Assembly: GCA_002049455.2 (NCBI GenBank)
Contig: KV918775.1
Location: 372,001 to 436,000 of the forward strand
DNA length: 64,000 nucleotides
DNA from: Porphyra umbilicalis
Lineage: Eukaryota; Rhodophyta; Bangiophyceae; Bangiales; Bangiaceae
Direction: 5' to 3'
In this document: one piece after another, positions 18,897-31,029 of the stretch
How the letters are laid out: every line of letters starts with the position of its first letter
Position numbering within the stretch: position 1 is the stretch's first letter
Notes under the pieces: generated by a model
What the model was told of the DNA's origin: nothing
Seen by the model: the letters and a program-made list of their open reading frames with translations, nothing else
Databases searched by the model: none
Program-made: the position numbers and the translations under genes

Positions 18897-21800
18897 CTAG
18901 TGGTCCGCACTCGCCGAGCCGCCTGCATGGTTGGCGCCGCCCCCGACCCCCGCCGCCCCGTTGCCGAGCAGCTTGGCGTGAGCCGCCGGCGACAGTGGCG
19001 CGAGCGCCGCCTCCAAAACCCCAGCCGGAAGCACTGCTTGCATGCGCGCGATGACCGTCACGGCGCGGCCGCTGTACTCATCGTCGAGAAGCTCCGTGCC
19101 GATGACGTCGGCCAGGACGGCCAACACCCTCGGCAGCCCCGCGTACGTAGCACCCCCAAACACCCGCTCGTCCCCACGCTCACAAGCGCGCACTAGCGCG
19201 GCGTGGACGACGCGCGCCTCGGCCACGTCCGCGCGGAGGGGCAAGTAGCTGAGCCACACGCTCGTCAGGCGAGAGGCCACCACGTCGCCGCCAACGCAGC
19301 CGGCTTGCATCTCAAGAACCTTAGCCAGCGCGCATACGGCATTGTCAGTGGCCATCTCCGAGCCCTCCTCGCGCGACGTGGGAGCAGTAATGACCGCCTC
19401 GAGGGCGAGTGCCGCCTTGGCGCCCCCCGCAGCCATAAAGGCAGCACTAGCTTCGGCGCCGTTCAGCGCGCACACCTCTGCCGAGGCGCCGACGCCGTAC
19501 GTGGCTGCCTGCCGCACGTCCGGATCCTCATCGGTGGCGTACGCACAAAGCGCGGGGAGGACACGCGGAATCCACGCCAAGCCCGCCGCACCGCCATGCT
19601 CAACGACGTCGTCAAAGACGCACAGCGCCACACGGCGCTCGCCGCCGCTGCGATCGCTCGCCAACAGCGCATAGAAGTGCTCCAGGAGGGTGCTGAGTGC
19701 GGGCAGGCCACCGCTGCGGACGACGGTGCCGACAGCATCGCCGACGTGGGAGAGGAGCTCGTCCTCTCTTGCCTCCTCTTCATTAGCGTCCTCGTTCTCT
19801 TCTTCGTCCCAGCCGTCCTCCTCGGCGGCAGCTACTCTCTCACGGCGACGGCTCTCCGCCTCGGTGACTACCCGTTCCAGGCAGTTGGCCACCGCATTGA
19901 GCACGGACTCGGCGTCCGCACCGCTGGTCACGTGCACGCCACCGACATCGACAATCTCGCCAAGGGCCTCAACCATGGCCGAAAGCACCTCCGTTTCTGG
20001 CTCGTTCGTGATCGCCTCGAGCAGCGTTGGCAGCATGAACGCCACCAGCTGGGTAAGCGCAGTTGGCGCCGCCGTTCCGCTGTTCTTGACGCACCGCAGC
20101 AAGTCAGGCAGGCAGTTCGCCGCTGCTGTCCGCACCTCGTCATGGTAGAAGAACTGCAACAGGGGCACCATGAGCTGCGCCACGGGCTCCACGTAGTCCA
20201 TCATCCCGACGCCCAGCTCGGTCACAAAGCACGTCAGCATTGTGCAAGCCGTCGCCTTGTCCTCCAGAGCCGCCGTTCGGATGCCAATGCGCTTGTCCCC
20301 AAGAGTCACCGTCTCCAGACCCTCTTCCTCATAATCAGCATCGTCGCCGAGCACCTCAATGTCCGGCTTTTGCGAGGCGGCCGTCAGCAGACCGGGCATG
20401 ACGTAGGGCAAGTAAGGAAGAAAGCCGTCACGCAGACAACGGCAGATGCGCGCATACGCTTGCATGAGATAGAAGGCCTGCGGGTCGTCCACGCCCGCGT
20501 CGGCAGACGTGCGCACCAGGGCATCCATCACCTGAGCGGCGTCGGCACCAAAGCGCTCGCGCCCGACACTCAGGCCGATCAGGGAGATGCACTCCATGAC
20601 CTTGCCCCGAAGCCGCCGCAGCCGCTGGTTGCCCGCCGACCGGGTAAGAACCGCCTTGAGCGGCGGCATGAACGTGCCGTAGTACGTGTCAAACTGCGTC
20701 TCGGCAGCGTCCGCAACCGCCGCAATGGCCGTCACCGCCTGCTCCTGCGTCATCAGCCGCGAGGACTGCAAGAGCGACATGAGCTGACCGAGCAGGGTGT
20801 CCAGGTAGGGCGCCATGATCGCTGGCGACGCCTCGTCACAAAAGTTGATCACCGCCGCCGCCGCGTGGCTCTGAACCCGCGCGCTACCTTGCCCCGACTG
20901 GCCGTCCGCGCCGCCGTCCCCGTCCGCCATGACACCGACAAGCGCGGGCAGCACCTGCGCGTGGAACTGCTCCTGGATGCCCGGCCCGAAGTCCGTGCAC
21001 ATCTGCCCGATGCAGTTCACCGCCGCCCACCGCACACGTGGGTGGGGGTCCTTGAAGGAGCGCAGTGCGAGGCCAACCACCGAGCCGAGCTTGCCGCCCT
21101 CGAGCTGCTTGCGACAGCCTTCGCCAATCTGGGAGATCGCCAGCAGCGCCGCGTGCCGGTTCATCCATCTGTCGGCCGAGTTGAGGTAGGCCGGCAGCAG
21201 CTCCTCTGCCACGGGGAGAACCGACTTGCCGCCAAGCGCCATCGCCAAGCGGTCCAGCGCCTCCTGGCCGGCGCTAAAGTTGGTGTAATCGGACGAGTCC
21301 TCCTCCTCTTCGTCCCGCGTGTGCCACTCAGGCTCGTCCTCGAGCTCCAACATCATACCCAGTGCCACTGGCAGCACGCTGCGGACGTAGGTGCCGAGCT
21401 TGCGGCACGGGCCAGGCAGCTTCTCAGCGGCAACGACCAAAAACTCGAGGCCGAGCTGCCGCGTGTTTTCCTCCAGCGCCGCCGTCGACGAGACGGAGAG
21501 CATCAGGGTGGCAGCCAGGCCGAGCTGCGACCGCCAGATCCGGGGCTCCGCGTCCAAGACCTCGACCAGCAGCTCCATGCACGTGCGAGCTTCAACCTCA
21601 TCCCCCGCCGCCAGGGAGCCGCTGACGACCTGGAGCATGGCGGGGAGCTGCGGCTCAAAGGCGCGGCAGGCCTTCGACTCGAGGACGCTGAGAGTAGCGC
21701 ACGTGGCCCGCAGGGCGGCCACACGCACAGCGGGCACGCTGTCAGCCAGGCCAACCTCCACCGTCGACCGCAGCGTCGGCGCCTGTTGCTCGAGCTCTGG

Positions 21801-22605
21801 AGCGCTCATGTAGGCAGTGATCTGCGAAAAGATGTAGAGGGAGCTCTCCCGCTCCGTCGCGACCGTGCTGGTCGACAGCGACAGCAGCCGTGGCAGCAGC
21901 TCCGGCCACCCATTGTCCGACAGCAGGTGGCCGCCCAAAGACCCAATCGTGTCACAGAGCTGTGCGGGACCAAAATCAAACATGGACGAGGGAGAAGAAC
22001 AGGACTTGAGGGGAGCAAAACAAGTGAGAACGCATGAACAGAAAGCTTGCACACTCCACGAGAATGTCCACCATGCTGGTAGCGTCCCATCGCGGCAGCA
22101 TCTGCCCCCATTCCACCGCGTCGGCTCGAACCGGCCAGGAGTGGCCGAAAGGGCCTTACTCAACACCCCAATGGATGCGCAGATAACACCAAAGCCACCG
22201 CACTGGGTTACCAGACGCGCATATACAGAACACACTTGCTATCGCCTCCTCCCCCCTCAACAAACGTACCTTCTTCCTCAGCCCGTCGCGGTAGTCCCCC
22301 TGGATAGATTGCAGAAGCGTGCTCTTCACCCCCAGCCGCACGCGTTCATCCGCTCCCGACCAAAGCTCCTTGGTGGTGCGGCGGAGCAGCACCGCCGCGG
22401 CTTCCCGCACCAGCTCGTCCGACGACGCCGTCGCGAGAACCGCCAGCACCTCGAGGCAGACACTCGGCGACCCCTTGGCCGCGTTGAACTGGGCCTCAGC
22501 CTCCCCGCGGACGGCGTTGTCCGGGGACTGCAGGCGGCGGAGGACGTCCTCCATCACCGAAGCGGCAGTGCCCCCATTGGCCGACCCGTTGGCGTCGGAC
22601 GCCAT
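18897..22605 (-). CDS. IPO5: Importin-5 / karyopherin beta-3 (Kap121-type)
   Basis: Exon 1 is 22605-22270 (112 codons) and exon 2 is 21959-18897, joined across a 310-bp intron (donor GTACGTTTG, acceptor CCGCACAG), giving 1132 residues, close to the ~1100 typical of importin-5. The junction restores LRKKLCDTIGSLGGHLL, matching the family's K(V/L)CD...VAELA segment. The protein is a run of HEAT repeats, among them MNRHAALLAISQIGEGCR, HPRVRWAAVNCIGQMCTDFGP and the acidic loop WHTRDEEEEDSSDY. A second acidic loop (DGWDEEENEDANEEE, about residue 880) is the conserved insert that contacts Ran and cargo. It carries ribosomal proteins, histones and other cargo into the nucleus. Its antisense strand holds a long meaningless open frame. 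Confidence 0.95.
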
Positions 22606-23757
22606 GGTGCTGGCGACCGCAGCGACGCAGCGACACGGAGACGACAGGTGCCGCGCGCCGCCACAGCCGCCCGCGCGTGTGCACGAGCGCCGCCACCAAT
22701 CGCGAGCGACACACACGACGATAAAGAAGACACAGCGACGGGGAGGCGGCCGGATGCACGACGCGGGGACGGCCACCCCGGGGGAGTCACCGGTGACGCG
22801 CTCGCGCACAGGCGCAGGCTGTAGCGGGGGGGTGGACAGACGGCGTACTGTAAAAACACTGACGACCAAAAGGTCGCCACAGTCCCTCGCCGGTGGGACG
22901 GCACCTTTGATCCACTGTGCGCCCTACAAGGCCGCACAGAGGGTGGCGGGTGGCAGGCAACGGGCAGGTCGCGCCCCGACGTCGACGGCGGGCGGCGGCG
23001 GTGGCGACGCTGCCAGAGCGGGACGCGTCGACGGCGCGCGGCGACGCCCACACACTGCGAAGAATGGCCCCAGCGCGTCAAGAGCGGGTCCCGCGTTCGC
23101 TGTAGCACCCATCGGCTGCCACTGAGAAGAATTTCAACGCACGGTAGGGCTGTAAATCAACCGCAGTGCACGGGTGTTTTCTTCAGCAGCATACTTATTA
23201 TTGACTTTCGACCGAAGTAGCACCTACAGGAAGCCAGGAGAAGTGGCCTCTTTCGGCCAACCCACCTCTGCTGGGTTGGCGCGCCTCGAGTGTTTTTGGC
23301 GCTCGTGTCCTGGCGCCTCGACCTCGTGCCGCCTGCTGGCGCCGGCGGCAACGTTTTCAAACACAGACTGAGACATCGTACCGCCTCGACACCACGGCGG
23401 ACGCGTTGTGGCCGCACACTGCCCCCTGACGCAACACGATTGCGTGTTTTGCCGACGTGGCCACCGCCTGGCCGGTGCTTCCTGGTTGGCCAGGGCGGTA
23501 CGGCGACCGCTGGCTGGCCTCGGCAACGACGCGTCTGACAGCAGCCGGCGTCGACGAGTCCACCGGTGGATCTGACAAGACGGGTGGGAATCGGCCCCGT
23601 CGCCGACGACGAGAGGCCGCGGGATCTGCTCCGTGCGTTGGGACAACCCAGAGCGTCACCAGAACAGGTCAGCCCGCTGCTATACCCACTGTGCGGCTTC
23701 ACGACCCTCCCTAGCTCGCCGTCCATCGGCCCAGTCCTCCACTCTGTTTGAGCAGCG
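22606..23757. other. Intergenic, no gene seen
   Basis: Upstream of importin-5 and downstream of the conserved protein gene at 23758. Several frames are open on both strands, but none has a domain or steady codon bias. A lower-GC patch at 23150-23230 is the only compositional feature. Confidence 0.5.
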
Positions 23758-24722
23758 TCACTTGCTGGCCACGCCGAGGAACGCCTCGAGCGCCGTCGCA
23801 TACGCTTGGCAGTCACGGCGGTAGAGGGCGAGACTTGTGCCCCAGTCTTTGTTGAACGACGCAATGGCTTCATCGCTCCTGCTCGCCGGCAGCGCCGTCC
23901 CAAGCGCACGGGACCAAAGAGAAACAGCGTCTTCCAGGTCGGACAGCCAGACCAGGCAACACCGTCAGAATTAACCGGGCATGACACATCCAAGGCATCC
24001 GTAATAGTCCCTCAGTCACCCACCGCACCACTGCCAGCGGGATGCATCCCCTGTATCCTCCGCAGCACGTGCGCGCACTCAAGGAAGCGCGCGACGCAGC
24101 AGTTGCGCAACAAGCAGGGTTGCCCCGACGCCACCGCAGAAGCACGAGCCGGTAGGCTGCCGTCAGCGGGCGGTCCAACACGCCACCAACGACGCGGTAC
24201 ACAGCGGGCAAGCAACGGTCGCCTGGCTGTGCCGAGGCAAAGCCGTAGCTATACGTCTGCGTCTTCCCCCCCTCGTGAATCACACCTCCGCGTGGAATTT
24301 AGAGGGCCCCCCCCTCGGTACGAGCGGCGCCCCCCCCCCCCCCCCGCCCCCCTCCAACGTACATGGTGGTATCCCCGACATACCGACAGCGGCCGCCGCT
24401 CCCCCGTGGCGGCACCACCCCCCACCCCCGCGACCGTACCGCCGCGGCCACCGGGCGGCCGGCCAACAGCGCCGCCGCCGTCCGGGGGTCGGTGGGCGAC
24501 CGCGGCAGAAAGTCATACGCGGTGACGGCCACGGGCGGCGGTCGTCGGTCGACGGCGCCGCCCGCGGCCGCGGCGGCAGCGGCGGTGGCGGCCGGCCGCG
24601 CCACAAGTACGGCGGCGTGGAGGGGCGGCGACGCCGCGGGCGCGCCGACCAGCGGCAGCGCCAGACGGTAGACGGCGGCCGGGGCGGGGGTGGCGCCGTC
24701 GGCGGTGGTGGCGGCGGCGGTG

Positions 24723-24758
<36 letters not shown>

Positions 24759-24907
24759 GCTGCCGGGCGCGGGGCCCCACCCCGTCCGGGGGGGGCCCCA
24801 CCGTGGGGGGGTGGGGGGGGGCGCCGCCCCCCGTTGACGCGAGCACCGCCACCGCCACCAAACGGGGAGAGGGGGGCGAGGAAAAGCAGCGCCGCAGGGG
24901 TGGCCAT
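23758..24907 (-). CDS. Conserved algal/plant protein, permuted papain-like pattern
   Basis: Exon 1 is 24907-24363 and exon 2 is 23878-23758 (donor GTACGTTGG, acceptor GCGAGCAG, phase 2), giving 221 residues. The join creates RYVGDTTMSDEAIASFNKDW, in keeping with the family pattern CWFVG...A...FN..W recalled from plant homologues. Conserved blocks are LHAAVLVARP, VTAYDFLPRSPTDPRTA, LLAGRPVAAAVRSR and the C-terminal TSLALYRRDCQAYATALEAFLG. The early His (in LHAAV) and late Cys (in RRDCQAY) are placed as in permuted papain-like folds (LRAT/PPPDE/NlpC-like), so an enzyme is conceivable. That is inference. The N-terminus (MATPAALLFLAPLSPF) may be a targeting sequence. No function is established to my knowledge. 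Confidence 0.65.
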
Positions 24908-25695
24908 GCCGCCACGTCCCCGCGTCAAGGCAAGGTGGAGGGGGGGGGGGGGGGGGGGGAGGGCGGCTCGGACGGCACCCGCCGCCGCCCCCGCCGCCGC
25001 CGCCGCCCGCCGCCGCCCGCGGGCGGGGCAGCGGCAGACAAACCCGGGCCGCCCCCGGCAGCGTGCTGGCGGCGACGCGGGCGGTCGGCGGAAACGGCTG
25101 GGCCGCCCGCCCGGCGGCGCTCGGGCGGCGAGGCGGCGGCCGCCGCGGCGCGCGTGGCCGCGCGCCCGGCGGGCGGCGCGGGAAGCGCCGCGGCGGGCGG
25201 AGCGACGCCCGCCGACGGAACCGCGGGGCCCAATTGGGGACATCCGCCACCACGTGCCGGCGGGGCGCGCGCGGCGGCCCACCGCGCCCCCACTTGCAAA
25301 AAAAAAAATCCCCGGCCGCGTCGGTGGGCGTGGGGGTCCACCGCACAGAGACCGTCTCCCGTGTGACCAGGGAGCGGTTCAGGCCTCCGTTTGCGTCACA
25401 TGCAACAGCGCGGCGGAATCGGTGCCAGTCACACGCACGGGGCGGTGCCCGGTTTGGACTTTGCACGCGTGGATTGCCCGCAGCCGGCTTGGCGGGTCGA
25501 CTGCTCCCCCCAACCCCCACCACCCGAGGGGGTTGGTCGCAAACAGCAACAGGGATCTCTGCGGTTCCCACCCCCGCGCGCGCGTGGCGCCCATGACGGT
25601 CGTCTGCGCGATACGGTCCATGAGCAAGAGGGCAACAAAACAATAGATATCCGAAAAAGAGCGAGGACCCACCCCGACCGCAGACACTGCGGCGG
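24908..25695. other. Intergenic with G20 tract
   Basis: Between two minus-strand genes. A run of about 20 Gs lies at 24939-24959, 30 bases upstream of the start codon at 24907. Long open frames on both strands reflect extreme GC content and do not look like genes. Confidence 0.5.
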
Positions 25696-27371
25696 CTAAC
25701 CCCGCGAACACGACGCGTCGTGTCCTCCCCCGTGACCCACATTGCGGCAGCCGCACGGGGAGTCGCCCGCGGGCGCCGCCGCCGCCGCCGCCCCACCCAC
25801 GCCATGACCATAGGCGCCATCAAGCGCCCCGTTGGGCGCGCCGCCGCTCGCCCCGGGCGCAACCGGGCCTGGCGCCGCTGCCGCGTGGGGTGGCGGCAAC
25901 GCGTGGAGGGCGTACCCCGCTCCCGCCGGCATGTGGAAGCCACCCCAGGGTGCCGGCGGGTGGGGCGCGTCGCTGCCAGTAGCGGCGGCGGCAGCGCCTG
26001 GCGCGGCGCCGGGCGCGCCCCACCCCGGCACCCAGTGGTACGGCCACATCCCAGGGTGGATGGGCACCATGCCCGCGGGCGGGGCCATGCCCCCCGCAGC
26101 TGCGGCGGCGGCCGCAGCCGCCGCTGCGGCAGCCGAGCCATCTGGGTTGTGCGCGACGCCTACCGGCGGCAGCGGGTGGCCGTGCGGGGCTGCCACGGGC
26201 ATTGGCCAGCCGACACTGCTATACCCGCTGGGCGGGGGTCCGGCCGCCGCCGCGGTCGGCAGCGCCGCCGGGCGCGCCCACACCAGGCCCATGCCGCCCA
26301 TGTGGGGGTGCGCCGCAGGGTGGGCCGGGGGCGCCACCCCGCCTTGGACATGCGCCTCCGGCCCCGCCCCCGACGTCGGCACGCCGCCAGTACCGCCGCC
26401 GTCGCCACCGCCGCCACCGCCGCCGGGCGCCCCGAGGCTGCCGCCACCCCCGGCGCCGCCGTCGGCTGACCGCCCCGCACTCGGGAATCCGGCGCCACCG
26501 CCGCGGACGGCGGCCATGTTGGCCATGGACGTTGCCCACCCGCCCCCCGTGGCGGCGGCGGCGGCGCCCTTGGCTTCAACAACCGCCGCCAGCGCGGCAC
26601 GCAGGCGGCCAACTTCCGCCTCTGCCGCCGCAGCCCGCTCCGCCGCCGCCCGTCCCGCCGCCGTCGCCCCACGCTCCCGGCGGCGGAGCTTGCCCACATA
26701 CGTCACCGCATCGGTGACGACCGCTTCCATATTGCGGCGGCTGCCATCGGCGGGTGTCGGCAACGTTCCCGCAAGCGCCTCAACAGACGCGCGCAGACGG
26801 TGGCGGCGGAGCTGCTCAACCTCCTTGTGCCGCTGCTTCTGGCACCGGGAGCCGCTCGGCGTGGAGCTGGTGCCCCCCGAGCCGGACGTCCGACGGCTGG
26901 CAGTCGGTGTCGTTGATGCCGGCGCTGCCGCCGGTGGCGCCGCCGACGCCATGTGCTTGGCACCGCCGCCTCCGCCGCCACCTCCCCCATTACCGCTCAT
27001 GCCACCGGCGTCGGCGTTCCCGACGCCGCTCATGCCGGCGCTCATGCCACCACCGGCGCTGCCGTCCCTAAAACTACCACCACCATAACCACCGCCGCCC
27101 AAGTTCCCACCACCGCCTCCAATACTGCCACTGCCCGCACCAAAGCTGCTGCCGGCGCCAAGGCTCCCCCCGCGACTGCCAGCACGGCTGCTAACGGGCG
27201 CCGACCGGCTTGACGCAGCGGCAGCGGCGCTAGGCGACGCGCCCGCCGGCGGGAGGCCGGCCCAGCCTAACGACCGGCCCGGGGGCGGGGGGGGCGCCGC
27301 AACGGTCGACGCGCCACGACCTTGGCCACCGCCACCACTCCGGCGGCCGCCGTCGCCCCCGCCACCGGCTT

Positions 27372-27427
<56 letters not shown>

Positions 27428-27552
27428 GGGGACATGCTCGTCGGCGTCACCGACCGGAGAGACATGGCGGCCGCCGCCGCCGCCGTCGCACTGACCGCGC
27501 CGGTGGCGGCCGGATGCGACGATGGCGGCGGGCGGGGAGACCGTAGTGACAT
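25696..27552 (-). CDS. bHLH transcription factor
   Basis: 618 codons from the ATG at 27552 (chosen because the sequence further upstream is hydrophobic Phe/Ser-rich and looks like leader). A single bHLH domain lies at about residues 230-290: basic region CQKQRHKEVEQLRRHRL, helix 1 RASVEALAGTLP, a short loop with SRRN, helix 2 MEAVVTDAVTYVGKLRRRE, then an Ala/Glu leucine-zipper-like helix. The H-x3-E-x3-R spacing expected for E-box contact is recognisable (H..EVEQLR). The rest is low complexity: poly-Gly from a (GCC)n tract, Gly/Ser-rich blocks, and a Pro/Ala/Gly/His-rich C-terminal half that may act in transactivation. Target genes cannot be inferred. Confidence 0.8.
27367..27424. repeat. (GCC)n trinucleotide tract coding poly-Gly
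   Basis: About 18 consecutive CCG/GCC triplets lie within the bHLH gene and encode a poly-Gly run on the minus strand. Being in triplets, length change keeps the frame. Confidence 0.9.
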
Positions 27553-29258
27553 TGAGAAGTCGACCCCCAACACCGGACAAAAGGGAGGGAGGGAGCAGGA
27601 ACGAGGGAAAAGGAACACACACAAAAACAAAGTATGAGGAACGTCGTGCGGAAAGGGGGAAAAAGAACACGATACCCGCCAAAGCTGACTAAAAAGCGCC
27701 ACCGACGGAGCACGGAAGGGCACTAGCGCGGGGCACGGCCAAGACGACGCACCCCCGCCACAATGCTACAGGGCCGGCGCACGTGATGCACGCAACGCCG
27801 TGACACAAGCTGCGCTGTGATGTGGCCGTCGCACGTGACGCAGCCGGCGGGCGCCTCGGCGCGTCAAAGGCGGCCGAGGAAGCGCACTCCCGGCGGCGGG
27901 CTCGCATGCGGTGCACGTGATGCGGCGCACCCCACGGGCGTGGGCGCGGCGTTTCAGGGGCGTCGGCGCGCGGATACCAGCCCCTGGCTGAAGGCGGGCC
28001 GAGCGCGAGGATGGGTGGTGGGTGGCCCCTCAGCAGGGAGTTAAGGGGAGGGGGGGCCGACGCCTCGACGGGCTTTTCTAGGAACCCCGCCAATCACAGC
28101 CCGAGCGAGGGCCTCCCGCGCTGCAGTGTCTGTGGCGGCGGGCGCGACGGCGCCCACAACCGTGTCTGACGGAGCCTGGGGTGAGGGCGGCGGGTTGGGG
28201 CGGCGGTCGCTGGGGCCGCACGTGTTGGGGCCACTGCCCTTGCGGGGGCGCACGTGGTGGCCGGTCGACCGACGCCACCCAACAAGAGGGAGGTCTCTCC
28301 GGGCCACTGACGGCCGCCAGAAGGGGCATTAGATTCTTCGTGCAATTGGTGGTGGCTGCTGACTGGTTGGACGACGACAGCCCCAGCTGGCTCGTGACTG
28401 CCCTCTCACGTGAGGTGTTATTTAAATCAAAACATTGCGCCGGCGTAAAATTGACTTCAGTCTTCTTGCTTCTATTGTTGTTTAGAAGTGGACTAATATA
28501 AACCAACGGTATAACTCGCTCGTGTGTATATCCAAACACGATTTGGGTGTCCCTCGGACGGAACCGTCAGCGTCGACCACGACAGCGTGGCCACCATCAG
28601 TCACCCTGCCTCCCCCCTACTGTACTGTACTGTACGTACCTCCTCCCGCACCCGCCCTTTCGGTGGGGCACGCCCAGTCTGGCCTCTGGCTCTGTGCCCG
28701 GTCGCGATTCGATTTGGACCGCCTTGTTTGCTGTGGAGCAGCCAGCTGCCAGCTGAGGTCGGGTACTTGTCTTCGTGCTGCTGCCATCGTGCTTCGACAC
28801 GCCTGCCGCCTATCGCGCCGGCTCTGTGCGGGGCAGCCTTGCTCGGGTTGTTTCTTGTTTCCCCTGCGGGTCTTCAACCATGCTGCATGCTGGTCGCTCT
28901 GGGTTTCGTACGTTTTTCGTGTGTGCCCCTGCTGTTGTGGCATGTGTGGTGGCGGCAGGGGGCGGGGGTGGGTGACTATCCGGTGTCTTCAACCCCTTAC
29001 GCACTCGGACGCCCGTACTCTGATGTTTTCCAAGCTGCTGCTGCGGATTTTCCATGCCATTGTGTCTGGCGCATCGTGCTGACGGTTTCTAGGCTTCTCC
29101 TTTGCTGTTCTGCCCTTTGTGCCTGCTTTTTGGCACGCGCTGCTCCCTCCCTCCGTGCTATTCCACCTGTACCTGCCCCCCGGTGCGTCTTGCATCGCGT
29201 GCGTGTCTTCCCCAAAGCAGTTCACGCGCGGGCCACGCAAGCGTACCTCATTGCCGTC
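27553..29258. promoter_or_regulatory. Divergent intergenic region, bHLH / UBAC2-like
   Basis: A 1.7-kb region between the starts of two divergent genes. 28405-28520 is AT-richer (GTTATTTAAATCAAAAC; TAATATAAACC near 28493) and the palindromic TACTGTACTGTACTGTACGTAC occurs at about 28620. The TTTAAA box could serve either promoter. No gene is supported; the long open frame at 28524-29258 only leads into the UBAC2-like start. Confidence 0.4.
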
Positions 29259-30114
29259 ATGGCGGCGACGCTGGTGCCGACGCTTCTTGCGACGCGGCCA
29301 GGCCTGCTTCCCCGCCCCCCGCTAGCGTTCCCCCCGCCCCTGTCCCTGCTCGTCTTGTCGGTCAGCCACGGGCTGACGGTACGGTCGCCCGCGTCGCTCA
29401 TTGCCGGCGCCCTCTTTCTGTACGGCACCCGCCACGTGGAGCGGCTGTCCTCGACGGGCGTGCACGGGGCGCGCCTGGCCGCCGCCGCCGCCCTCTACGC
29501 CGCGTACACGCTGGTGGTCGGCACGGCAGGGGTTGGCGTTTCCCCGGGTCCCTGGGGAGTCATCGGCGTCCTCGTGTTGGATATGGCCATTGAGGTGCCG
29601 CCGCTGCTCGGCGGACCCGCCCCAGGCTTGGGCGTTGGCGACACGGGGGTGATGGTCGGCCTCGCGCTGCTGGCGCTGCTGCTCGGCGGGCCGGGCGCCG
29701 CGGCTGCGGCCGCAGGCGGTCTGCTCGTGGGGGTGGTGCTCCGCCTCGGTCGCGGGGGGGCCGCCCTGCGCTCGCCGCCGCGTGTGCCGCCGCTGGCGCC
29801 GGGCGGCTCTCCGTCGGCGGCTACCATCGGCGACCGGCGGGAGCCCGCGGCGGACGGCCGGGGGGGTGCCGACGAGGCAGGGGGGACGGGGGGGCGACCA
29901 ACGGTACGGGGGGGGGAGTGCCGCCGGTGGCGTGCCCGTCGTGCCGGCCGAGGAGCGCGTGGTGGGGGGGGAGGAGGAGGAAGAGCCGGCGGACGCAGGC
30001 GTCGCCGCGTTGGCCGCGATGGGCTTCTCCGTGGAGCGGTCACGGGAAGCGCTGGCGGCGGCGGGTGGGGATGCGCAGACGGCAGCCGAGATGCTGTTAG
30101 CCGGGGGCACATAG
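29259..30114 (+). CDS. UBAC2-like rhomboid pseudoprotease with UBA domain, frameshifted
   Basis: From the ATG at 29259 the first ~180 residues form several membrane segments (LSLLVLSVSHGLTV, ALYAAYTLVVGTAG, WGVIGVLVLDMAIEV, VMVGLALLALLLGGPG), as in rhomboid-like ER proteins. After a G-rich stretch (29856-29920, several runs of 7-8 Gs) the frame changes, and the new frame gives GVAALAAMGFSVERSREALAAAGGD and an end at 30114, a typical UBA domain. Rhomboid-like membrane part plus C-terminal UBA is the UBAC2 architecture, which works in ER-associated degradation and binds ubiquitin. No rhomboid GxSG/His dyad is seen, as expected for UBAC2. The frame change needs one base removed or two added, so it is probably a homopolymer error. 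Confidence 0.7.
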
Positions 30115-30320
30115 GCCGCGGGTGTGCGGCTGGTTCCGCTGCGTTTTTTGTTTGTCTGTTTCTCTCCTTGCCGTTTCTTTGCAGTTGCTTGGTGCCACCT
30201 CCGCTCCGCTGTTCTTTTGTAGACTGTGCTTCCATGCCGAATGGGATGCTCGGGTGCGTTTTTGTCCATGTGCCACTACTGCAGGGTGTGGGTAGAGAGC
30301 GCGTCGGCGACCCGGCGGGC

Positions 30321-30626
30321 TAGTGTCTATTCTACCGCCAAATGGCATCAAATGATGCCCGGTGGTGCATCAAATGATGCACCCTCTCACAGGGCCAGAC
30401 AACGACGGTTCGACCCCCTTTTTTGGCGTCTGGAGCACCCCCCGTTTGTATCCGTAGCACAATGGCTCCGAGTTCCCCCAAGAGTAACAAGACATCTCTG
30501 AGTCTGTTTCTGTTGTCAAAAGGAGCGCGCGAGGCCGGGAAGCACGAAAAAAATGGTGCCAAAAAAGTGCATCAAATGATGCCCAGGGCATCAAATGATG
30601 CACTCGGTAGAATGCAGTAGACACTA
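30321..30626. mobile_element. MITE with TA target sites and hairpin-rich inverted ends
   Basis: The left end TAGTGTCTATTCTACCG (30321-30337) mirrors the right end, whose reverse complement is TAGTGTCTACTGCATTCTACCG. TA dinucleotides bound both sides, as in Tc1/mariner-type insertions. Each end carries two copies of GCATCAAATGATGC (30345, 30367, 30569, 30588), each able to fold on itself, so the inverted ends extend to about 65 bases. The interior has further inverted pieces (TTTTTTGGC and GCCAAAAAA). No transposase is encoded, so it is non-autonomous. Confidence 0.8.
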
Positions 30627-31029
30627 AATAGCGACTGTGGTGGCCGTCAGCGCAGTGCTCACAAACGCCAGGCTCGTGACAAGCCGGAAATTCTTGTCAC
30701 GCACCACCGGATTCTCGCACAGTAGCCTGCTTGACACGTCCCCCTGGGTCAAAAACGAGGGTCGTCTGTCAAAACACAGAAAAAGCTTGACAACCCCGCT
30801 GCCATGGGCGTTGCGTTCACGTGTGTCGCGCCTATCGCGGTCGTACGGACGTCCTCTATCAGAAGAGGTGAGAAAAAGTGGCCGTAGAGGCCAGTATGAT
30901 GGTTCGGGCAGGGTTGTCAGCATTTGGTTTGGTTTACTAAACCTGAACCGAATTCTACCAGATTCAAAAGAACGCTGGATGATTCTGGTAGAATATAACA
31001 TGGCACGTTCTGTATTTATACTAAATTAA
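30627..31029. other. Lower-GC spacer with inverted repeat, possible element remnant
   Basis: No gene is seen. An imperfect inverted repeat (TTCTACCAGATTC near 30953 and GATTCTGGTAGAA near 30978) echoes the TTCTACC of the neighbouring MITE ends. The stretch up to 31030 is AT-rich for this genome. Confidence 0.4.

Noticed and set aside
19203-22037. 944-codon plus-strand open frame
   Set aside because: It is the exact antisense of importin-5, is rich in Arg/His without domains, and exists only because GC-rich codons leave few stops on the opposite strand.
23157-23993. 278-codon minus-strand open frame
   Set aside because: Overlaps the real second exon of the 23758 gene in another frame; the in-phase spliced product is clearly better.
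30400-30430. tRNA T-arm or B-box-like GGTTCGACCCC followed by a T run inside the MITE
   Set aside because: No A box at proper spacing and no cloverleaf can be folded; probably chance.
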